Positions 34,601 through 43,195 of a stretch of 64,000 nt of DNA are shown here, in pieces. How positions within the stretch are numbered: the stretch's first letter is position 1; each line of letters starts with the position of its first letter. The DNA lies in the NCBI GenBank assembly GCA_000727475.1, contig KL647289.1, positions 8,668,154 to 8,732,153 of the forward strand. Direction: 5' to 3'. The translations under genes and the position numbers were made by a program. Source of the stretch: Sarcocystis neurona (lineage: Eukaryota > Apicomplexa > Conoidasida > Eucoccidiorida > Sarcocystidae). The notes under the pieces were generated by a model. The model worked only from the letters and a program-made list of their open reading frames with translations. It had not been told where the DNA came from and searched no databases.

Positions 34601-35637
34601 ACTCGCAGCTCTCCTCCCTTCCGTGCGTGGCCACCCCACACACGTGTCCTGTATGTCCACCCCACAAACTTGTGGCGTCTATACACCGTAGCATTGTCTG
34701 TACACACACGGGCACGCATGTTCTATATATGTATATATATACACGTATACATATACACATATACATATACACATATATATGTATACATATTCGTACATAT
34801 ATGTATACATATACATATATATACATCCTGTACATACATACATGCACATATATATATATATATCCTGTACATATATATGCATACGTGTATCCTGTACATA
34901 CGTATATACACGTATGTACTACGCAAATATATGCTTCAACGTATTTACACAGACATTTACACGTCCTGTATCTTTGATCGTGCGTGATGTGCCACCCCCT
35001 TCCTTACATGCGCATGCACTGCATCCCGCGTCGTCAATACGAACAGATACACGGAATCCACGTACATACACATATACGTGTATATGTAGGGGAGAGGAAG
35101 GCAGCGGGGATATTACAGGTGCGGCCAATATAGAGAGATGCGGGCAGTGGGAATCTACGAAGATGCACCTGGGCACTCGCGTGAGAAACCAGCGCAGCAC
35201 ACCGCACAGAGGCGCCGCGGTGTACGTACACCTCGTCAAAAGACGTGGGGGCGGCTGGTGGACGAGAAGGAAGTGCAGCAGCGCACACAGACTCATTCGT
35301 GCGGCGCAGCTGCTGTGAACCCAGCACCGGCAACGTTCTGGACTCTTGTACAGACAGCGCTCGGCACCCGAGGGGTCGCACGCAATGTACAGAAGCTGCG
35401 GTAGTCGCTGCTGCTGCTGCTCCTCCTGCAGTAGTGCGGCGTGCTGCATATGGCTCGAGGTGGCGAGACATGCAGCAGCAGCGCCGCGCGTTCGGTGACG
35501 AGCGGCGAGAGCAGCAGCAGCAGCAGGGAAAAGAAGAACACACACACACAGTGTACCTGCAGATCCTCGCGTTTCCTCCGCGGGTCATCAAAGTTCTTCT
35601 TGAAGTTTGAACGGCGATCCGCAAGCTTTCTCTCCAT
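19648..35637 (-). CDS. importin alpha (karyopherin alpha), 11 exons
   Basis: Nuclear-import adaptor that binds classical NLS cargo through armadillo repeats and importin beta through an N-terminal IBB domain. Exons in transcript order: 35557-35637, 33643-34207, 32064-32176, 30322-30463, 27382-27460, 26233-26329, 24977-25055, 24517-24606, 22902-23027, 20670-21052, 19648-19827. All junctions are GT-AG with matching phases; the total is 1935 nt, 644 residues plus TAG. The IBB is split by intron 1 (RRKREDLQ / [16 protein letters not shown]). About 110 low-complexity residues (Ala, Gly, Gln, Ser) follow, then ARM1. The W/N signatures of successive ARM repeats are visible: [103 protein letters not shown]. 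The C-terminus is acidic and ends GGFNFGE, as in other importin alphas. Usual length is 530-550; the insert explains the excess. Start: the ATG opening the basic IBB. Confidence 0.93.
19931..20500. repeat. degenerate duplications and TA microsatellites in importin intron 10
   Basis: A segment at 19931-19998 recurs at about 20075-20142 (period about 144; both contain CCTCTTCACG followed by CTCTA and GCAC). A second family has three diverged copies starting near 20239, 20341 and 20438, each with a core like GTGCGGCT then AGAGAGG and TTCCTGCTGT. TA tracts separate the copies. Confidence 0.6.
21053..22901. other. importin alpha intron 9 (1849 bp)
   Basis: Near the acceptor the plus strand has CAG and CAACA units, then a purine-rich stretch (21230-21540, many GAGGA/GAAGAGG) and a TA/TCTA microsatellite (21780-22160). 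At the donor side it is a CTG-rich block on the plus strand (about 22400-22900), so the transcript carries CAG repeats just after the donor of exon 9. No gene is supported inside. Confidence 0.7.
23028..24516. other. importin alpha intron 8 (1489 bp) with opposed CAG and CTG blocks
   Basis: The plus strand is CAG-rich at 23031-23480 and CTG-rich at about 24090-24500, separated by a TA/CA microsatellite near 23612-23800. In the transcript, CAG repeats follow the donor and CUG repeats precede the acceptor. Confidence 0.75.
24297..24455. repeat. 23-bp minisatellite in importin intron 8
   Basis: About seven copies of a 23-base unit with core TAGCTGCCATCGCGCCTGCT and variants CGCCCCTGCTGC. The unit is not a multiple of three, so frames across it do not repeat a peptide regularly. 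Confidence 0.75.
24607..24976. other. importin alpha intron 7 (370 bp)
   Basis: The shortest intron. It contains a TA microsatellite (24690-24745) and a purine-rich segment, with almost no CAG/CTG. Its acceptor (GTGGCTGCAG) has only a short CTG context. Confidence 0.7.
25056..26232. other. importin alpha intron 6 (1177 bp)
   Basis: The plus strand is CAG-rich at 25056-25560, i.e. CUG-rich in the transcript upstream of the exon 7 acceptor. The rest has scattered CAG units and a TA tract near 26045-26085. No gene is supported. Confidence 0.65.
26330..27381. other. importin alpha intron 5 (1052 bp)
   Basis: CAG-rich on the plus strand almost throughout, with imperfect repeats at 26385-26560 containing GCATGCA/GGATGCACGCAAAA units. 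No CTG block is seen on the donor side, unlike introns 2, 4 and 8. Confidence 0.65.
27461..30321. other. importin alpha intron 4 (2861 bp), longest intron
   Basis: CAG-rich on the plus strand at 27461-27950, then CTG-rich at 28010-28560 including a long CTG/TTG tract (28340-28540). After that come CA/TA microsatellites, a 56-57-bp tandem repeat (29021-29153) and a non-repetitive GC-rich segment at 29160-29700. Frames here read as Leu, Ala or Cys runs and are not supported as genes. Confidence 0.65.
29021..29153. repeat. three-copy tandem repeat of about 57 bp
   Basis: Copies begin near 29021, 29077 and 29134. Each has a TACACCAAGGAGCGCCGAG-like core followed, in the first two, by an ACAGCTG box and then a TA tract. 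Confidence 0.7.
31082..31290. repeat. two-copy direct repeat, period about 138 bp
   Basis: The block AGATGCATGCA, a TA tract, then GTGGACTACGTAGGTGTATA and ACACAC occurs at 31082-31150 and again at 31219-31290. Confidence 0.7.
31857..31890. repeat. partial copy of the exon 3 donor junction inside intron 3
   Basis: The plus-strand sequence GTATACCTGGTTCTGCTCCT at about 31857 closely matches GTATACCTGGGTCTGCTCCT at 32058-32077, which is the end of exon 3 with its donor. A shorter match (CATACCTGG) lies near 32008. These are copied splice-donor regions about 200 and 50 bases downstream of the real donor in the transcript. Confidence 0.6.
32177..33642. other. importin alpha intron 2 (1466 bp) with opposed CAG and CTG blocks
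   Basis: The plus strand is CAG-rich at 32180-32900 and CTG-rich at about 32990-33640. The transcript therefore has CAG repeats after the exon 2 donor and CUG repeats before the exon 3 acceptor. Many long frames on both strands here are repeat readings. Confidence 0.75.
34208..35556. other. importin alpha intron 1 (1349 bp)
   Basis: It holds a 27-bp minisatellite (34238-34497), a long TA/CA microsatellite (34720-34930) with an ATCCTGTACATA motif repeated at about 34825, 34862 and 34889, and a CAG-rich part near the donor (35465-35525). The acceptor ATTGCAG has no CTG tract. Confidence 0.7.
34238..34497. repeat. 27-bp minisatellite in importin intron 1
   Basis: About nine to ten copies of a 27-base unit with core GGTGTCCATACACCCCACAG. 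Copies in the middle are nearly identical; outer copies are diverged. Confidence 0.85.
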
Positions 35638-36512
35638 TTTGTTTGCTGTTTGTTGCTCTGCTGCCTGCTGCGATGCTGCTGCTGATGCTGCTGTTGCCGG
35701 CGCTGTGGCGGGTGCTGCTGCCGCCGCTCCTGCTTTCCGCACGCTGCGAAGACGCTCGGCTGCTGCGCCTGCTGCGCTTCTCCGGACGCGTCGCAACGGA
35801 GTTGCTGCTGCGGCTGCTACTGCTGCTCCTGTGTGCTGACGCTCCAACAGCAGGTGTCGGGCGCACGATGCAGTGTGAAGACGAGGAGCTGCACCCCAGC
35901 ATCAATGCCTCGACGATGCTATCCTCCGCGCGCGGGCTGCAAAGCAATCGAGGACGCAGCAGCGGCAACCGCAGCAGCAACAGCAGCAGTCTTGAAGGGG
36001 CACATCTCCGGAGCGGCAGCGACTACGACGGGCGACTAGGCGCAGGCGCAGCAGGGCCGCGACAGCAACAGGAGCAGCAGCGCAGAAACCACAGCAACAA
36101 AGCAACAGCAGCCGCATGAGCAGCAGCAGCACCATATGCAACACAGCAGCAGCTACACCAGCGACAACAGGGGCATCAACAGTAGTTTAGAGACAGAAAG
36201 CAACAAGGAGCAGCAGCACCGCAGCGGCAGCGCGCCGCTCGCATCTGTGAAAGAACACGACACGAGCCGCAGGCTGCAGCACGGGGCCATTCGGAGGAAC
36301 ACAGCAGCAGACGCGGGGAAACAGCCAAGAACCCCGTGACTGGCGGCAGCAGCAACAGCTTCCCCCTCGTCGCAGCAGCAGCAGCCAGAGAGTCGCAGCC
36401 AGACTGGGCGCCACGGCAGCTCCAGCGGGTGCAACTAGTGCACCAGCGCCAGCCCTGCAGCAAGACGCGCCAGTCACACGCCCCGGCTGCAGCAGGAGGA
36501 GCAGCACGAGTA
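35638..36512. other. 5' flank of importin alpha, CAG/CTG-rich
   Basis: The plus strand is CTG-rich to about 35830 and CAG-rich from about 35940 to the assembly gap. The frames are open on both strands because of the repeats. The promoter and leader of the importin gene should lie here, but I see no defined element. Confidence 0.4.
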
Positions 36513-37484
36513 NNNNNNNNNNNNNNNNNNNNNNNNNNNNNNNNNNNNNNNNNNNNNNNNNNNNNNNNNNNNNNNNNNNNNNNNNNNNNNNNNNNNNNNN
36601 NNNNNNNNNNNNNNNNNNNNNNNNNNNNNNNNNNNNNNNNNNNNNNNNNNNNNNNNNNNNNNNNNNNNNNNNNNNNNNNNNNNNNNNNNNNNNNNNNNNN
36701 NNNNNNNNNNNNNNNNNNNNNNNNNNNNNNNNNNNNNNNNNNNNNNNNNNNNNNNNNNNNNNNNNNNNNNNNNNNNNNNNNNNNNNNNNNNNNNNNNNNN
36801 NNNNNNNNNNNNNNNNNNNNNNNNNNNNNNNNNNNNNNNNNNNNNNNNNNNNNNNNNNNNNNNNNNNNNNNNNNNNNNNNNNNNNNNNNNNNNNNNNNNN
36901 NNNNNNNNNNNNNNNNNNNNNNNNNNNNNNNNNNNNNNNNNNNNNNNNNNNNNNNNNNNNNNNNNNNNNNNNNNNNNNNNNNNNNNNNNNNNNNNNNNNN
37001 NNNNNNNNNNNNNNNNNNNNNNNNNNNNNNNNNNNNNNNNNNNNNNNNNNNNNNNNNNNNNNNNNNNNNNNNNNNNNNNNNNNNNNNNNNNNNNNNNNNN
37101 NNNNNNNNNNNNNNNNNNNNNNNNNNNNNNNNNNNNNNNNNNNNNNNNNNNNNNNNNNNNNNNNNNNNNNNNNNNNNNNNNNNNNNNNNNNNNNNNNNNN
37201 NNNNNNNNNNNNNNNNNNNNNNNNNNNNNNNNNNNNNNNNNNNNNNNNNNNNNNNNNNNNNNNNNNNNNNNNNNNNNNNNNNNNNNNNNNNNNNNNNNNN
37301 NNNNNNNNNNNNNNNNNNNNNNNNNNNNNNNNNNNNNNNNNNNNNNNNNNNNNNNNNNNNNNNNNNNNNNNNNNNNNNNNNNNNNNNNNNNNNNNNNNNN
37401 NNNNNNNNNNNNNNNNNNNNNNNNNNNNNNNNNNNNNNNNNNNNNNNNNNNNNNNNNNNNNNNNNNNNNNNNNNNNNNNNNNNN
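36513..37484. other. assembly gap (972 N)
   Basis: A run of unknown bases flanked on the left by CAG-rich DNA and on the right by a 118-bp tandem repeat. Frames that cross it are meaningless. Confidence 0.99.
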
Positions 37485-37830
37485 GGGGAGCAGGGCCAGT
37501 CACAGCAGACGAGGGAGAAGGCAAAAGCAGCAGCCTAAGCAACAGCAGCAAGAAGACTTCCTCCACGTATAAGGGGGCGGAGCAGCCGCAGGAGCAGCAG
37601 CAGGGGAGCAGGGCCAGTCAGAGCAGACGAGGGAGAAGGCAAAAGCAGCAGCCTAAGCAACAACAGCAAGAAGACTTCCTCCACGTATGAGGGGGCGGAG
37701 CAGCCGCAGGAGCAGCAGCAGGGGAGCAGGGCCAGTCACAGCAGACGAGGGAGAAGGCAAAAGCAGCAGGCTAAGCAACAGCAGCAAGAACACTTCCTGC
37801 ACGCATGTGTGGGGCCGCAGCAGCGGCTCA
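37485..37830. repeat. 118-bp tandem repeat adjoining the gap
   Basis: Copies start at 37485, 37603 and 37721. The first two are nearly identical over 118 bases, and the third is intact for roughly 85-90 bases before diverging. Each begins GGGGAGCAGGGCCAGTCA. The array begins directly at the gap edge, so it probably extends into the gap. Confidence 0.9.
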
Positions 37831-39693
37831 GACCGCAGCGAGACCGCGGAAAAATCTCTTCTCTACTCTCCCCCGAATCCTTCCACGATTCTCTCTCTAT
37901 ACGTTTCTATCCTCTGCACGTTTACATACACACGAGTGGTGCACCCTTTTCCCGAGAGAAGAAGCAGCCGCACACATAATATACACACACATACACACAG
38001 AAAGTCGCAGACGTCCCCAGACAAGTTCAAACACCAAGCAGAAAAGCCACGCGGGACCACCTGCACAGCGGAGCTCCTACGAACGTGGGGTGTGCTGCTT
38101 TGCATGCGGACGCCTGACCCGCCGTCTTCACTAAAACAACTGAGAGAGGGCCACGTCCACAACCGCAGACACAGACAGCAACGGGAGGCGGGAAGACGGA
38201 AGGCGAAACGTGCAGGGGACGCGACACGTGGCTGAAGAGAAGTGCAGCACACGCGCCGAACGGGGGGGTGTACAGACACCCCACCTCGCGCGAACGCACT
38301 CCACCGACCTGCTGCCGCTGCTGCAGCAAAGCTCGGTGTTTCCGACGCCCCTCTTCTCCGACTACGCGTCTCTCCCTGCGCATGCATCGGCGACAACGTG
38401 ACCCCCCTCGCGCAAGTCGTATATACTCCTCTGCATGCATCGGCCCTACTGCCCGCTATACGCACACCTTCCGAATCACCCACCTATATACACCCATATT
38501 TCCCCTGCTGTACCCTTGTGTGTGGACATCTCCACAGCGAGAGAGAGACAGCGGGAGTATCTGCATACCGTCTATATACACATACACACACTGGAAGCCT
38601 TGTACCGACCCGTCTACATATGAATATATGCACAATTATACATGCATATACATATGTATATACATATACATAGAGAGAGATATTGCCTGTGTCTGCGCGT
38701 ATAGGCACACCTTTCGAATAGCATACATATATACACTGTGTGTTGTAGCTTTGTGTGTACATCCATATATAGCTACACACACGTACATACATATGTATAC
38801 GTAGAGAGAAAGATGCTGTCCGTGTGTGTGCGTATCCGCATACTACTTGAAGTACAAATATACCTAATCGCCCTAAAAGTGTTGTACCGTTGCGGCTACA
38901 TATAGAGAGAGAGATAGTGCCTGTGTGCGTATATGCATACCTTTCAAATCACACATACACATAAGAACTTCTCTACTTCCGCGACGCTGTATACATATAT
39001 ATATATATATGAGAGAGGGAGGGGGGGTGCCACCAGCACACGCAGATATATATATATACGGTAGAGGGTGAGCTTGAGTACACACATGTGTCCCCCTGGA
39101 GATATACGACCGCGGCTCGATAGAAGATGTTCCTCGCCCCAGAGAGAGCAGAGAGACGACCTGTGAAGTGGCTGCGTGCGTCGCGATAACCGCCACACCA
39201 GCAGGCAAATATATATACACGTGCAGGCATGCAATTTTATTGGCGGCCAAAAAAAAGGAGCTCCGAAGTGGCTTTGCTGCCTCTCCGCCACATGTACGTA
39301 CACGTACCCATAAGCAACTATATGCATGCGTACCTACGAGTGTGTAGTACGAAGTACACGTATATATATATATATATATGCGTACACGCAAGTATGTTTG
39401 TTACCAGTCCTGTGAAGATGCTTCTATCTTTACGTACATCAAGTACGACTTCGTGTCTATCTCTCTATTCAAGACACGTGCAGACATATATATACATATA
39501 TACAGGGATATCCATATACATATATATACATGTACATGCTTGCATGCGTTTATATATATACACACAAAGTCACATGCATTTATATATATACACATATGTA
39601 CACACGCATACGCACACATATCATGTGGGTATAATGAAGATGCACATATACAGACATTTCTACGAATCAAACACAGCGTAGGTGTTCTTAATT
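37831..39693. other. intergenic region with diverged repeats and microsatellites
   Basis: No gene is supported. A diverged unit containing CGTATA-GCACACCTTTCGAAT and AGAGAGAGA recurs near 38455, 38695 and 38926. TA tracts occur at 38600-38680, 38990-39012, 39358-39380 and 39480-39600. The right end is the 3' flank of the minus-strand gene ending at 39694. Confidence 0.5.
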
Positions 39694-40123
39694 TCAGAAG
39701 TGATTGGTGAATCTGCTGGCAGGAAGTAATTCTTCTTCCACCGTCCTCTCTTCCGGTATTTCAGAGTTCAGAAGAACGTCAAAGGCGGCGCTAAGAAGAA
39801 GTTAGTTGCCTCGCTCGACAGCAGAAACGCTTGCTCTACGCCACTGCTGCCCTCTCCTGCCACTGCTGCTGCTGGTGCTGTCACTGCTGCTGCTGCACCG
39901 GCGCTGTCCCTCCTGGTGTGCGTGTGCGAGCTGCAGAGGAAATTTTGTTGCAAGCGCGCACCCACACACAGAGACCTGCTGATAGAACTACATTTGGTAA
40001 TTCCCCTTCATGAGCTCAGTGATAACGCCCTGCACTCCTAGGAGAGATTCTTCACGGAAATTAGCGACAATAAAAAGAAGCAAGGCGCGTGCTTTCCCTC
40101 GCTCGAGAAAAGTTGCAAAGGCA
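39694..40123 (-). CDS. last two exons of an unidentified minus-strand gene
   Basis: Exon 39992-40123 follows an acceptor (TTTCCTGCCAG) and encodes an alpha-helical segment with ERGKARALLLFIVANF and GVQGVITELMKGN. It ends at CAAAT|GTAGTT. The last exon, 39694-39790, follows a branch-point-like CTAAC and TTCTTCTTAG and encodes AAFDVLLNSEIPEER and LLPASRFTNHF, then TGA. The phases agree (2 then 1), giving Ile at the junction. The composition is ordinary, unlike the surrounding repeats, which argues for real coding sequence. The helical pattern suggests an alpha-solenoid, but no family is recognised. The preceding exon must end in phase 2 and was not identified with confidence. It may belong to the same gene as the blocks at 41827-42261 and 44590-45906. 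Confidence 0.45.
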
Positions 40124-41826
40124 CTGGCAGGAAAGACGCAGCACCATCGCACGTACACCCGGCGCTACTACGGAGAGAGAGAGGAGGTCAGCAGCAGCAG
40201 CAGACCGGGCGGAGGCCGTGCCTCCTCCCTTGGCCACCCAGCAACGCTGCAGCTGGCGCCGCAGCAGCAGCCGCAGCGACGTGTGAAGAGAAGACTGGCC
40301 ACAGCCACAGCAGCTACGAGAAAAGCAGCACCTGCAACAACCAGCACAGCTACGGAAGAAGAAGAGCAGCCGCAGCAGCCGGAGCAGGACGAGCAGCAAC
40401 CCAGCAGCCGGAGCAGCTACGAAAAGAGAGCAGCAACAGCGGCGGTCAACAGTCGACGCAGGAAAGAGACGAAGAAGGGACAAGAACGGCTGCAGCAGCA
40501 CGAGTGACAGTATAGTGTGGTGGACCCAGCGGCAGCATGGCGGGGAACCGCAGGCTGTGTCTTGAGAGTCAGACAAAATATACGCGTGCGTCCCTGTGTC
40601 GTGGCGCAGTGTATTTACAAATGATCAACGCCGGTAATTCACAAGAGGTGTCTGTAGTTACAGTTCGACAAGCGCGTCTACATATAAAACAGCACGCACG
40701 TACGCAGAGATAGACAGATGTAAATGTAGATACGCATCCGCAGGCAAGCCCCCCACGTGATGATCATAGGGAGGGCCGGTTCTGTTGTCAGGCAGCTGTG
40801 CTCTGCAGCTTCCCTGCCGCTGCGGGTGTTTGCTTTTGCTGCTGCGGCTGCTGCTGCTGGGACTGCTGCTGCTGGAACTGCTGCTGCTGCTACCGCTGCG
40901 GCTGCTGTTCTTCGGCGGAAAGCTCGGTCACGCACCTGTCACACCGCTGCTGTTGCTGTTTCTTCTTCTTCTCGGCGCCGTGGAAAGTGGGGCTGCGGCA
41001 AACTGTCGTCGGTGACGAAGCTGCTCGTACCCAGCGCGGACGGACGAGGGCAGCGGCAGCGGGGAAGGGGAAAATCAAGAAGGAGCGACGACTAGGTCTA
41101 CACAGAGAGGAAGATTTATACAGAGAAGCGAGGGGCAACGACCGCTTGCGCTGCTGCAGGTCCGTTCGCTGCTGTTGTTGTTGCGGTGTGGTGCTGCTGC
41201 GAACCTCGCTGCTGGGGCTCCCCTGCAGCTGCGGCTGCTCCTTTGTGGTGCCACGGCTACAATAAACACCGGGTGGGGAGTAAAAGCGAGGAGGAAAGTC
41301 ACGCAACCCGAGAAAGAAGAAGTGCATGCGAAAATGGCACAAGGAAACCCGTCGATTGCCCTGTGTCGCTACAGAACAAGCTGCTGCACTGCTGCCGCGA
41401 AACATCTGCTGCTGCTCTACCAGCAACAACTCCCAGCGGGGCAGCGGCAGCAGCAGCACAGAACGCGCAACGAGCAGCAGTGCGGAAGAGAGAACATATA
41501 TACATCCTTCAAGATCGGCGGGAGCCGCGCGCGCCACCCCGCTCGAGCAAGAGGAGGCAACGCCCAGGGCAACCAACCGATCATCCATCAGTTCCTGTGC
41601 GGCACACAGCAGCAACAGCGTGGCAGAAACGGCTGTGCGGCAGCCGTTCCGGCAACAGCACTGCAACAATCTACCAGCATTCCCGCATCTAATGTATACA
41701 CACAACAGGGCCGCATTGCGCGCCGTGCCGCTGCTCCGCCTGCTGCCGCTCCTGCAGTGAGCTGTTGTGTGCTGTGCGGTGCCACTCCTCCTATCTACAG
41801 TCCGTCAGCTGTTGCTGCTGCTCCTC
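40124..41826. other. CAG/CTG-rich region, probably intronic on the minus strand
   Basis: CAG-rich on the plus strand at 40180-40500, CTG-rich at 40840-40990 and mixed to 41760. Frames are open on both strands. A minus-strand stretch at about 41540-41610 (ELMDDRLVALGVASSCSSG) and one at about 40640-40800 look protein-like but have no clear splice context. No gene is confirmed here. Confidence 0.35.
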
Positions 41827-42261
41827 CTACAGCCCGTCTATAGGGCTGGCGGGGAGTGGTAGCGCTGCTGCTGCCACCTTCTCCGCCGTGTTCTTCTCTG
41901 GTAGTGTGTGGCTGCTAGAGGGTAAGCAGCTCCTTCTCTCCTCGTTCTCCTTCGCGGCTGCTGGTGGTTCGCTTGTGTTGTGCTGGGTGTTCAAAACAGG
42001 TGGGCAGTGGCGATCGGGCGGCAACTGCTGCTGCTGCCCGGAGAGCTGCTGCTTTTGCTGTTCCCTCCCCTTCGCCTCTGCTGCCGCGCAGCTCTCGTGC
42101 GGCTGCGGCCACGCCGACTTGCGTGCATTATCATGGAGCTCCTCCTCCTGCACGGCGGCTGGTCCATCAGCCAGAGCGGCTGCAGCCGCTGTTACAAACT
42201 CCGGTGCTCTCTTCCTCCGCTTGTGCTCTCTGTTGCTGCGACTGCTGCTACGCTGTGTCTC
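41827..42261 (-). CDS. candidate exon with basic NLS-like motif
   Basis: After an acceptor-like CACGTCGCAG, the minus strand is open for 145 codons including a terminal TAG at 41827-41829. It includes a basic cluster (EHKRRKRAPEF), an Ala stretch, then a hydrophilic part with QEEELHDNARKSAWPQPHES, Gln runs and SSSHTLPEKNTAEK. The basic cluster is a possible nuclear localisation signal. The opposite strand is also open, as often happens in this GC-rich DNA, so this remains a candidate. It lies between other minus-strand exon blocks and may be part of the same gene. Confidence 0.28.
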   Translation of the reverse strand, partial: ETQRSSSRSNREHKRRKRAPEFVTAAAAALADGPAAVQEEELHDNARKSAWPQPHESCAAAEAKGREQQKQQLSGQQQQLPPDRHCPPVLNTQHNTSEPPAAAKENEERRSCLPSSSHTLPEKNTAEKVAAAALPLPASPIDGL

Positions 42262-42669
42262 CTGCGACGTGTATCAGTGCAGCTGCTTTTCTGCTGCCGC
42301 GCGAGTCGGTCTTGCTGCTGCGTCGGCGTCTGCTGCTCCGTTTGCCGCTGGTACTGGTGGGTACAGCGTGAGCATCACACGGGGTGAAACGAGGCCAGCT
42401 CTTCGCGGTGCAGCGAGGACGGCGACGCGACCAGTAATGGCTGCTGCCTCTCCTCTACCGCTGAATTTCCAGCTGTAATGCTGCTGCTGCTGCTGCTTCG
42501 CACACGAGTCGCAGCAGGCTTACTCCTGTAGGACGTAGTTAGTCACCAGTGCTTCCCCTCTAATCAACGGCCGGCCCTATGCCGGCCCTACGCTTGCTGG
42601 CCTCGCTACCGATGCTGGCTGCGTCCGTGCAGCTGCAGCTGCTGCTGCTGCTGTTGCCGCGATTCTTGG

Positions 42670-43195
42670 TCCTGCTGCCATTGGCCACGCTGCCTTTGGC
42701 TCTGCTGCCTTTGGCTCGGCTGCCTTTGGCTCGGCTGCCCTTGGCTCGGCTGCCTTTGGCTCGGCTGCCCTTGGCTCGGCCGCCTTTGGCTCGGCTGCCC
42801 TTGGCTCGGCTGCCTTTGCCTCGGCTGCCTTTGGCTCTGCTGCCCCTGGCACTGCTGCCCTTGGCCCTGCCGCCCGTGGCCCTGCTTCCCTTGGCCCTGC
42901 TGCTTTTCCCCTCCTGCCTTTGGCCCTCCTGCCTTTGGCCCTCCTGCCTGTGGCCCTCCTGCCTTTGGCCCTCCTGCCTTTGGCCCTCCTGCCTTTGGCC
43001 CTCCTGCCTTTGGCCCTCCTGCCTTTGGCCCTCCTGCCTTTGGCCCTCCTGCCTTTGGCCCTCCTGCCTTTGGCCCTGCTTTCTTTGGCTCTGCTGCCCC
43101 TGACTCTGCTGCCCCTCGCTCTGCTGCCGCTGGCTCTGCTGCGCTTGGCACTGCTGCGGGTGGCGCTGCTGGCCGTGGCACTGCTGATCTTGGCC
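42670..43195. repeat. 15-bp minisatellite, about 35 copies
   Basis: Two subfamilies of a 15-base unit lie side by side: GCTGCCTTTGGCTCG (about 42680-42850) and CCTGCCTTTGGCCCT (about 42905-43080), with diverged copies at both ends. Because 15 is a multiple of three, several frames on both strands stay open, giving GPKAG, QRQEG, AKGSR or LPLAR peptides. I see no start or splice context that favours one frame. Confidence 0.9.

Noticed and set aside
36187..37566. Long frames on both strands spanning the first run of N
   Set aside because: Most of each frame is unknown bases; the rest is Leu/Ala/Gln reading of CAG repeats. Openness across N carries no information.
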